Of a DNA stretch of 10,366 nucleotides, positions 1 through 4,833 are shown one piece after another. The DNA comes from Clostridiales bacterium. GTDB taxonomy: Bacteria; Bacillota; Clostridia; Christensenellales; JAISNN01. The first letter of the stretch is position 1, and every line of letters begins with the position of its first letter. Under the pieces are notes generated by a model, which worked only from the letters and a program-made list of their open reading frames with translations, was not told the DNA's origin and did not search any database. Made by a program: the position numbers and the translations under genes. The stretch is taken from NCBI GenBank assembly GCA_031273965.1, contig JAISQX010000016.1, positions 1 through 10,366 on the forward strand, in the 5' to 3' direction.

Positions 1-242
1 ATCTTTTGCAGGACAGATTGTCCGCCGATGACGCGTATAATGCGGCGATAAAAGTCTTCTCAAAGGAAATTAAGGAGAACACAAAAAAGCAATCCTTTAA
101 TCGTGAAATTTATATAAAATTTGTAACCGGCTATAACGGCGAGGAACCATATTATTGGTATGTGGCGTTCATTGCGTCGGACAGCGATTATTGGGCGGTG
201 CTTTTGGACTCTAAGACGGGAAAAGTAGACGTGAAGAGATAG
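1..242 (+). CDS. PepSY-like domain protein, 3' end only
   Basis: This is the C-terminal part of a protein whose start lies before the window: the frame is open from the first in-frame codon and ends at a TAG at 240-242. The readable stretch is about 79 residues. It begins with SADDAYNAAIKVF, resembling the 'A-ccA...A' helix that opens PepSY repeats. It then has two strands, YYWYVAFIASD and YWAVLLDSKTGKV, ending in the 'LD.KTGKV' signature typical of PepSY (PF03413) domains. Such domains occur in extracytoplasmic or membrane-attached proteins and in peptidase propeptides, where they are thought to bind or inhibit. No signal peptide or membrane segment can be judged because the N-terminus is missing. 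A long terminator hairpin follows, so this gene is probably the last of its transcript. The PepSY assignment is by motif only. Confidence 0.6.
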   Translation, partial: LLQDRLSADDAYNAAIKVFSKEIKENTKKQSFNREIYIKFVTGYNGEEPYYWYVAFIASDSDYWAVLLDSKTGKVDVKR

Positions 243-268
243 GACTCTTTTAAAAAAATATTTTGCAC

Positions 269-346
269 GCGATATGTCAAGTAACTCTTTCAGAATAAAA
301 GCTTTAGCGTCTATTCTGCGGTTACTTGACATGTCGCATTTTTTTT
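269..346 (+). terminator. Long two-tier intrinsic terminator hairpin
   Basis: The arms at 269-285 and 321-337 are 17 bases each and pair with a single G-T wobble. Inside them a second stem pairs CAGAATA (291-297) with TATTCTG (312-318). Eight Ts follow at 339-346. A run of seven As at 252-258 precedes the hairpin, so it could also terminate transcription coming from the right. It ends the PepSY-like gene 27 bases after its stop codon. The stem is unusually long for a simple terminator. Confidence 0.8.
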
Positions 347-425
347 GCGCGGAAATAATCGTTATTGTAATGCAAAAAGATTATGCGTTAATCCCGCGTA
401 TTTTAATCGTAAACCATGAGAAGTA

Positions 426-454
426 TAGACATTAGCGGTTGGGTATGATATAAT
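426..454 (+). promoter_or_regulatory. recX promoter, extended -10, predicts leaderless mRNA
   Basis: The -35 box is TAGACA (426-431), 5 of 6 to consensus. After exactly 17 bases comes TATAAT (449-454), preceded by TG at 446-447 (TGATATAAT, an extended -10). The recX ATG begins at 461, six bases after the -10 box, which is where transcription should start. The transcript would have no or almost no 5' untranslated region. Confidence 0.75.
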
Positions 455-460
455 ATTCAT

Positions 461-1087
461 ATGGGAATTATCACAAAGATAGAAGTTCAAAAGAATAACA
501 AGCAAAGAGCGAACGTTTTTGTAGACGAGGAATTTATTTGCGGCTTATCGTGTGAAACGGTTGTTTTGAGGCGGCTTAAGGTCGGCGAAAAGATAGGGGC
601 GGAAGAATTGAAGCGAGTTATTTCCGAAGACGAACAAAGGCGGGCGTTCAACGATATCATAAAAGCGCTGTCAAGAAGAATGCTGACGGCAAAGCAGGCG
701 AAAGAATATTTGGAAAAGAAAATATATATAAAAGAAGCCGTGGATTATGCCGTGAATAAGGCCGAGGAATACGGTTATATAGACGATGAAAAGTACGCCG
801 TTCAGTATATCTCGTGTTATGGAACAAAAAAGGGAAGCGCAAAGCTAAAATATGAATTATCGTCGAAAGGGATTACCCGCGATATTATTGAGTCCGCGCT
901 GCCGGAGCATGACGATCGCGCGGTGGCGTACGCTTTGTTAGTAAAATATTTAAAAGGTGAAAAACCCGCCGACGCAAGGCAAAGGGACAAAGCGATAAGA
1001 CATCTTCTCTCAAAGGGATGCGCGTATTCCTCGGTAAAAGAAGCGATGGAGAGGGTAAATAACGACTTTGACGACGGCGAGGAGTAA
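461..1087 (+). CDS. recX: Regulatory protein RecX
   Basis: RecX modulates RecA: in studied bacteria it binds RecA filaments and caps or destabilises them, acting in the cytoplasm during recombination and SOS repair. The 208-residue product has the expected size for Gram-positive RecX. The N-terminus (MGIITKIEVQKNNKQRANVFVDEEF) is the extra beta domain common in Firmicutes. Helical RecX repeats follow. The diagnostic motif is YGYIDDEKYAVQYI at about residues 104-117, matching the family pattern 'G.(I/L)(D/N)D..(Y/F)A'. Later repeats carry KLKYELSSKGI and HLLSKGCAY. The start is ATG 461: in-frame TGA at 446-448 leaves no other start codon upstream, and there is no Shine-Dalgarno sequence. A strong promoter ends six bases before it, so initiation on a leaderless mRNA is the simplest reading. 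The next gene begins 54 bases downstream, so the two probably form an operon. No recA or lexA lies in the window. Confidence 0.9.
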   Translation: MGIITKIEVQKNNKQRANVFVDEEFICGLSCETVVLRRLKVGEKIGAEELKRVISEDEQRRAFNDIIKALSRRMLTAKQAKEYLEKKIYIKEAVDYAVNKAEEYGYIDDEKYAVQYISCYGTKKGSAKLKYELSSKGITRDIIESALPEHDDRAVAYALLVKYLKGEKPADARQRDKAIRHLLSKGCAYSSVKEAMERVNNDFDDGEE

Positions 1088-1141
1088 TAATTAAAAGTTT
1101 TGGACGAAAAATATGTTTTTTAAAGGAAAAGAGAGGTTTTT

Positions 1142-2110
1142 ATGACGGATAAATTTTTGATAGGGCATGCGGACGACGCGGAAAAAGGAACCGGCGTGAC
1201 GGTTTTGCTTGCGCTTGAAGGAGCGACGGGCGGCGTTTCTGTGAGAGGCGCGGCGCCGGGAACAAGAGAGACGGATCTTTTAAGATGCGGTAATACCGTA
1301 GAAAAAATTAACGCCGTGGTGTTGGCAGGCGGCAGCGCGTTCGGATTGGAAAGCTGTTGCGGCGTTATGGACTATTTGAGGGAACGGGGAGTCGGGTACG
1401 ATGCGGGCGGCTTTAAGGTGCCGATAGTTTGCGGCGCGGTTTTATATGATTTGGAATATAAAGCGTTTGCGTATCCCGATAAAAAAATGGGTTATCTCGC
1501 GGCAAGTACCGCTTTGGCGGAGAGCTTTCAATGCGGGAACGTCGGAGCGGGAACGGGCGCTACAATCGGAAAGATTCTCGGCATGACGTCGGCGGCAAAG
1601 GGAGGGTTGGGCGTTTATTCCGTCAAGATAGGCGAAATCGAGGTGACCGCCGTTATAGCGGTTAACGCGATGGGCGACGTGTACGGAAAGGATGGCAAAA
1701 TAATCGCCGGAGCCAAAGCGGGGGGAGAGTTTGTCGACACTATGAAGCTTTTGACCGGCGGCGCTTTTAGCGCCGACGTCGAAAATCTTCGCGGAAAGAA
1801 TACGACAATCGGATGTATCTTGACAAATGCGAAGCTAAATAAAGAACAGGCTAATAAGCTTGCCGACATAGCGCACGACGGATATGCGGAGGCGATAAGA
1901 CCCGTGCATACTATGTTTGACGGCGATACGATATTCGCAATGGCGAGCGGAGAAAAAAAGGGAGAATTTTTGCAAATATGCGCGGCGGCGGTGGAAGCGA
2001 CCGCGGCGGCGGTGAGGATTGCCGTTGCGAACGCTCCGCAAATAAACGAAGGAAAGAGCAATTTATTAAAGACCGGTCTTGAGCTTTTTAAAAAGTTTAT
2101 TTCAAAGTGA
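1142..2110 (+). CDS. P1 family peptidase (DmpA/S58 type aminopeptidase)
   Basis: This is a member of the DmpA/BapA group, Ntn-hydrolase-like enzymes that cleave themselves into two subunits and then act as aminopeptidases on small peptides, D-amino-acid or beta-peptides. The 322-residue protein has the family blocks: NAVVLAGGSAFGLESCCGVM (residues 58-77), NVGAGTGATIGK (133-144), AVIAVNAMGDV (170-180), then NTTIGCILTNAKL (220-232) and DGYAEAIRPVHTMFDGDT (246-263). In the family the autocleavage position and nucleophile map to the segment NTTIG, here residues 220-224, where the new N-terminal Ser/Thr acts as catalyst. No signal peptide is seen, so it should be cytoplasmic. The ribosome binding site GAGAGG (1131-1136) lies five bases before the ATG. 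It is probably cotranscribed with recX, but nothing suggests a shared function. The true substrate cannot be told from sequence. Confidence 0.9.
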   Translation: MTDKFLIGHADDAEKGTGVTVLLALEGATGGVSVRGAAPGTRETDLLRCGNTVEKINAVVLAGGSAFGLESCCGVMDYLRERGVGYDAGGFKVPIVCGAVLYDLEYKAFAYPDKKMGYLAASTALAESFQCGNVGAGTGATIGKILGMTSAAKGGLGVYSVKIGEIEVTAVIAVNAMGDVYGKDGKIIAGAKAGGEFVDTMKLLTGGAFSADVENLRGKNTTIGCILTNAKLNKEQANKLADIAHDGYAEAIRPVHTMFDGDTIFAMASGEKKGEFLQICAAAVEATAAAVRIAVANAPQINEGKSNLLKTGLELFKKFISK

Positions 2111-2203
2111 ATTTTTTCGTAATATCAATATGCAAAGCGCGACGATACCTAAAATCGTCATATACGGACAACGGGCGCTTACGGTAAATCAAAAGAGGGG
2201 AGA

Positions 2204-2223
2204 CCGAAAACCGCGGTTTTCGG
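2204..2223. repeat. Perfect 20-bp palindrome
   Basis: The half-site CCGAAAACCG is followed directly by its exact reverse complement. As RNA it would form an 8-bp stem with a CGCG loop. As DNA it is a symmetric site. It lies between the P1 peptidase stop and the aroF promoter. No T-run follows, so it is not a typical terminator. It could be an operator or transcript-stabilising hairpin; the function is unknown. Confidence 0.6.
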
Positions 2224-2250
2224 CAGCTCTAATTAAAATGATGGCGGTAG

Positions 2251-2274
2251 GCATGAAAAAAATTCATGCGTTTT
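2251..2274 (+). terminator. Possible weak terminator for recX-peptidase transcript
   Basis: GCATGAA (2251-2257) pairs with TTCATGC (2263-2269) around a loop of five As, followed by G and four Ts. It sits 140 bases after the peptidase stop codon and before the aroF promoter. The stem is AT-rich and the T tract is short, so it is a modest candidate. Confidence 0.35.
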
Positions 2275-2318
2275 CTCCGCGCTTTTTCGTGCTTTTTATG
2301 TTATTTATTAAAAAAAAT

Positions 2319-2347
2319 TTGACAATTTTTTTTTTATATAGTATAAT
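2319..2347 (+). promoter_or_regulatory. Perfect consensus promoter of the aroF-tyrA unit
   Basis: TTGACA (2319-2324), a 17-base spacer made mostly of T, then TATAAT (2342-2347). Both hexamers and the spacing match the sigma-70/sigma-A consensus exactly. Transcription should begin near 2354, giving a leader of about 225 bases before aroF. A constitutively strong promoter fits a unit that is regulated after initiation, by attenuation. Confidence 0.9.
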
Positions 2348-2387
2348 TCCTAAAAAGAGAGAACGTTTTTTAGGTGTATAGGTGTAT

Positions 2388-2456
2388 ATGAAAGGCAATT
2401 GTTTTTACGGCGCATATTATTATTTTTACGGTTATTATTTTGAACCGAATTTTTGA
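2388..2456 (+). CDS. Tyr/Phe-rich leader peptide for attenuation of aroF
   Basis: This 22-codon ORF lies about 34 bases after the predicted transcription start. Residues 6-18 read FYGAYYYFYGYYF; overall it has seven Tyr and four Phe codons. AGGTG occurs twice before it (2372-2376 and 2380-2384) inside a tandem TAGGTGTA repeat and may serve as ribosome binding site, although its spacing to the ATG is either 3 or 11 bases rather than ideal. The stop TGA (2454-2456) lies four bases before the antiterminator arm GCGGT. Its role would be to sense charged tRNA-Tyr and tRNA-Phe: slow decoding holds the ribosome on the Tyr codons and leaves the antiterminator arm free. The peptide itself probably has no further function. 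The enzyme genes directly downstream (DAHP synthase, prephenate dehydrogenase) make exactly these amino acids, which supports the reading. Confidence 0.85.
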   Translation: MKGNCFYGAYYYFYGYYFEPNF

Positions 2457-2459
2457 TAT

Positions 2460-2496
2460 GCGGTAAAGTTAATATTTTTGATATCGATAAAACCGC
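2460..2496 (+). promoter_or_regulatory. Antiterminator hairpin of aroF leader
   Basis: GCGGT (2460-2464) pairs with ACCGC (2492-2496). Inside, TTA (2469-2471) can pair with TAA (2488-2490) and ATAT (2472-2475) with ATAT (2481-2484) around the loop TTTTG. It uses the same ACCGC that forms the 5' arm of the terminator, so the two structures exclude each other. A ribosome resting at the leader stop codon (2454-2456) would cover 2460-2464, whereas one stalled on the Tyr codons would not. Confidence 0.75.
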
Positions 2497-2521
2497 CGAA
2501 ATATTTTGTGCGGTTTTTTTT
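2489..2521 (+). terminator. Attenuator terminator in front of aroF
   Basis: AAAACCGC (2489-2496) pairs perfectly with GCGGTTTT (2510-2517). Eight Ts run from 2514 to 2521. It lies between the leader peptide and the aroF ribosome binding site, 58 bases before the start codon, so transcription reaches aroF only when this hairpin does not form. The loop holds an AAATATTT palindrome that may add inner pairs. Confidence 0.85.
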
Positions 2522-2578
2522 ATTCCCAAAGATAATAAAAAAATACAAATAGGAATTAAAATAAGGAGACGGATATTT

Positions 2579-3586
2579 ATGATTATAGTCATAAAAAACG
2601 AGAAGAAAAACGAGCTTGAAAAGCTTATTAAGTGGATTAAAAATCAAGGCTTGGATATTCATATGAGCGAAGGCGCGAACGCGACCATAGTGGGGCTTAT
2701 AGGCGATACTTCAAAAATTGATATCGACCTTATTTCTTCCCTTGACATAGTCGAGTCCGTCAAGCGCATTTCGGAGCCGTACAAAAAGGTCAACAGAAAG
2801 TTTCATCCCGCGGATACGGTCATAAGCGCGGGAGGACGGGAAATAGGCGGAGGAAGATTTTGCTTCATCGCGGGGCCGTGTTCGGTGGAAAACGAGGAGC
2901 AAATAGTCGGAATAGCCCTTGCGGTAAAAAAATCGGGAGCGCATTTTCTACGCGGCGGCGCATTCAAACCGCGCACGTCGCCGTACGCTTTTCAGGGAAT
3001 GGGCGCGGACGGAATAGAACTTTTAAAAAAGGCGAAAAAGAAATCCGGGCTGGGAATAGTCACGGAGATTATGAATATCAATCATTTGGATTTGTTTTCC
3101 GACGTGGATATTATACAAGTCGGCGCGAGAAATATGCAAAACTTCGATCTCTTAAAAGAACTTGGTCAATCAAAAAAGCCGATACTCTTAAAGCGCGGGC
3201 TTTCTGGTACGATAGAGGAATGGTTGATGAGCGCGGAATACGTCATGTCAAAGGGTAACGAAAACGTAATATTATGCGAACGCGGCATAAGAACTTTTGA
3301 GCATTATACGCGCAATACGCTTGATTTATCGGCGATTCCGCTTGTCAAGGAACTTACCCACCTTCCGGTAATAGTCGATCCCAGTCATGCCTCCGGTTTG
3401 TCCAGACTTGTGCGTCCGATGAGTCTTGCGGCGACGGCGGCGGGAAGCGACGGGCTTATTATCGAGGTGCACAACGATCCGCCGAGGGCGCTTTGCGACG
3501 GCGCGCAAAGTATAAGACCCGAACAATTTGACGAATTGGTAAAAAAGATAAAAGACATTTTGCCTATCGTCGATAAAAGATTATAA
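2579..3586 (+). CDS. aroF: 3-deoxy-7-phosphoheptulonate synthase (DAHP synthase), type I-beta with regulatory domain
   Basis: It condenses phosphoenolpyruvate and erythrose 4-phosphate to DAHP, the first step of the shikimate pathway, in the cytoplasm. Start ATG 2579 follows AAGGAGAC (2563-2570) at good spacing; the frame is open further upstream only because it reads through the attenuator. The 335-residue protein closely resembles Thermotoga maritima DAHP synthase. Residues 1-70 form the ferredoxin-like domain (MIIVIKNEKK, IVGLIGD, LDIVESVKRI) that mediates tyrosine inhibition there. The barrel follows, with IAGPCSVE (97-104), LRGGAFKPRTSPYAFQG (124-140), QVGARNMQNF (180-189), LLKRG, ILCERGIRTFE and VDPSHASG (266-273). 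The expected metal ligands are present: Cys101, His270, Glu296 and Asp307. There is no chorismate mutase domain. Expression is probably governed by the Tyr/Phe attenuator. tyrA follows after 141 bases on the same strand, an arrangement like the aroF-tyrA pair of enteric bacteria. Confidence 0.95.
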   Translation: MIIVIKNEKKNELEKLIKWIKNQGLDIHMSEGANATIVGLIGDTSKIDIDLISSLDIVESVKRISEPYKKVNRKFHPADTVISAGGREIGGGRFCFIAGPCSVENEEQIVGIALAVKKSGAHFLRGGAFKPRTSPYAFQGMGADGIELLKKAKKKSGLGIVTEIMNINHLDLFSDVDIIQVGARNMQNFDLLKELGQSKKPILLKRGLSGTIEEWLMSAEYVMSKGNENVILCERGIRTFEHYTRNTLDLSAIPLVKELTHLPVIVDPSHASGLSRLVRPMSLAATAAGSDGLIIEVHNDPPRALCDGAQSIRPEQFDELVKKIKDILPIVDKRL

Positions 3587-3656
3587 TAGGGCGTATTTTT
3601 GTTTTAGCAAAAAGGCGCGACACTAAACGTAATAACGGAATATAGGAAAGGCGGAA

Positions 3657-3721
3657 AAGATTATAGGGAGAATTTTTTTAAAATCTTCCTCCAATATTTC
3701 GAACGTTTTTATGCGGAGGAG
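3657..3721 (+). promoter_or_regulatory. Competing hairpins over the tyrA ribosome binding site
   Basis: The tyrA Shine-Dalgarno sequence GGAGGA (3715-3720) can pair perfectly with TCCTCC (3687-3692), which would hide it. Two upstream stems compete for part of that anti-SD strand: GGGAGA (3666-3671) with TCTTCC (3684-3689, one G-T pair), and AAGATT (3657-3662) with AATCTT (3682-3687). Only the pairings are seen; a regulatory role is inferred. No separate tyrA promoter is evident in the 141-base gap. Confidence 0.35.
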
Positions 3722-3727
3722 TATCTA

Positions 3728-4651
3728 ATGAATATAGGTATTATAGGATTGGGGCTTATAGGCGGCAGTTTTGGCAGAGCCATCAAGGCAAAGACGGCGC
3801 ACAAGGTGTACGGCTCTGATATTTGTCCGCAAGCGATAGAAAAAGCCGAGCTTTTGAACGCGATAGACGAAAGGCTCAATAAAAGCGAGGATTTCGCTAA
3901 GCTTGACGTGCTTGTATACGCAGTAACGCCGAGAGCTTTCACGGGCAAAAAGAGCGACGGGTCGAATGACGCTTGCGGCGCAAAAGACGGGTTTGATTAC
4001 AGTGCGGGTCGTATTGTGCCCGAACTTAAGGACGGCGCGATTGTGCTTGACGTTGGGGGGACAAAGGCTTATGTGGCGGAAGAAATGGCGAGCTTAGCAA
4101 AAAAACACCCAAAAATCGAATTTGTCGCGGCACATCCTATGGCGGGCAAGGAATTTTCCGGAATAAGCTATTCCTCCTCATCGCTTTTTGAGCATGCTTC
4201 CGTATTGCTTGTGCCAATAAGCGCGGAGATTGAGACGCTTGAACTTTTAAAGGACTTTTTTACGGGTATAGGCTTTGAATATATACGCTTTACGAACGCG
4301 AAAGAGCACGACAGGATAATAGCGTATACTTCTCAGCTTCCGCATGTTTTGTCGTCATGCTATATAGGCAGTCCGACGGCGGAACATCATCACGGTTTTT
4401 CCGCGGGTTCGTTTCGGGACCTTTCGCGCGTCGCGAAGATGAGCGCGCCTATGTGGGCGGAGCTTTTTATACAAAACAGGGACAATCTCATATACGAAAT
4501 TGACGGAATGTTACAAAGAACGAGTGAGATAAGAGAACTTATTTTTAACGGCGATGAAGAAGGGTTGAGAGAGCTGTTGAATAAAAACAGCGTTAAGAAG
4601 GAAGAAATAGATAGAATCGACAGAGCGTGGAAGAAGAAAAACAAAGAGTAG
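3728..4651 (+). CDS. tyrA: Prephenate dehydrogenase
   Basis: It oxidatively decarboxylates prephenate to 4-hydroxyphenylpyruvate, the committed step to tyrosine, using NAD(P)+ in the cytoplasm. The 307-residue protein opens with the Rossmann motif GLGLIGGS (residues 7-14). It continues with LDVGGTK (107-113), the family's AAHPMAGKE (134-142), the active-site segment YTSQLPHVLS (200-209, His206) and the C-terminal dimerisation helices with GFSAGSFRDLSRVA (223-236). There is no C-terminal ACT domain such as Bacillus TyrA carries. An odd stretch of about 20 residues (roughly 72-94, TGKKSDGSNDACGAKDGFDY) is inserted between the strand VLVYAVTP and the helix leading to IVPELKDG. The start is fixed by a perfect GGAGGAG seven bases long ending six bases before the ATG. 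It is most likely cotranscribed with aroF from the attenuated promoter. The alaS promoter begins four bases after its stop codon. Confidence 0.93.
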   Translation: MNIGIIGLGLIGGSFGRAIKAKTAHKVYGSDICPQAIEKAELLNAIDERLNKSEDFAKLDVLVYAVTPRAFTGKKSDGSNDACGAKDGFDYSAGRIVPELKDGAIVLDVGGTKAYVAEEMASLAKKHPKIEFVAAHPMAGKEFSGISYSSSSLFEHASVLLVPISAEIETLELLKDFFTGIGFEYIRFTNAKEHDRIIAYTSQLPHVLSSCYIGSPTAEHHHGFSAGSFRDLSRVAKMSAPMWAELFIQNRDNLIYEIDGMLQRTSEIRELIFNGDEEGLRELLNKNSVKKEEIDRIDRAWKKKNKE

Positions 4652-4654
4652 AGG

Positions 4655-4683
4655 TTGACACGGCGCGATAATTATGATAATAT
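4655..4683 (+). promoter_or_regulatory. alaS promoter with extended -10
   Basis: TTGACA (4655-4660), a 17-base spacer, then TAATAT (4678-4683) preceded by TGA at 4675-4677, an extended -10. An overlapping GATAAT (4676-4681) is a second possible -10. Transcription should start near 4690, giving a leader of about 145 bases. The promoter begins directly behind the tyrA stop codon. Confidence 0.8.
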
Positions 4684-4704
4684 ATGATATGCTAATATAT
4701 ACAT

Positions 4705-4754
4705 GCGTATAAAGCGGCGAGCCGTATACGCCGGAATAAGACAAACGGCTTTTT
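4705..4754 (+). promoter_or_regulatory. Structured alaS leader, possible attenuator
   Basis: GCGTATA (4705-4711) pairs perfectly with TATACGC (4725-4731), and CGG/CCG can pair inside. A second stem pairs GAGCCGT (4719-4725) with ACGGCTT (4745-4751, one G-T pair), followed by Ts to 4754. The 5' arm of the second stem lies within the loop and first closing base of the first, so both cannot form together. The T tract is only five long, so the terminator function is uncertain. No T-box consensus (AGGGTGG with a following ACCGCG) is present. Confidence 0.4.
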
Positions 4755-4833
4755 GGCATAGGAATAATCGCTGCCGTAAGAATATCCTTAACGTCAAAAA
4801 AAGAATGAAAAAATATTGTAAAAGGTTGGTAAT

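Noticed and set aside
1615..2061. 148-codon minus-strand frame inside the P1 peptidase gene
   Set aside because: It lies antisense within a well-conserved gene, has no start signals and is composed mostly of Ala, Ser and Ile as expected for an antisense shadow.
2079..2381. 100-codon plus-strand frame between the peptidase and aroF
   Set aside because: It starts inside the peptidase gene, crosses the 20-bp palindrome and the perfect promoter, has no ribosome binding site and reads as low-complexity Phe/Lys/Ile near its end.
2453..2578. Upstream extension of the aroF reading frame to ATG 2453
   Set aside because: The 42 additional codons run through the attenuator terminator and antiterminator and lack a ribosome binding site. 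ATG 2579 has AAGGAGAC at proper spacing and matches the T. maritima enzyme's N-terminus.
4690..4833. T-box riboswitch upstream of alaS
   Set aside because: The leader is short and lacks the conserved T-box sequence and specifier-loop features.
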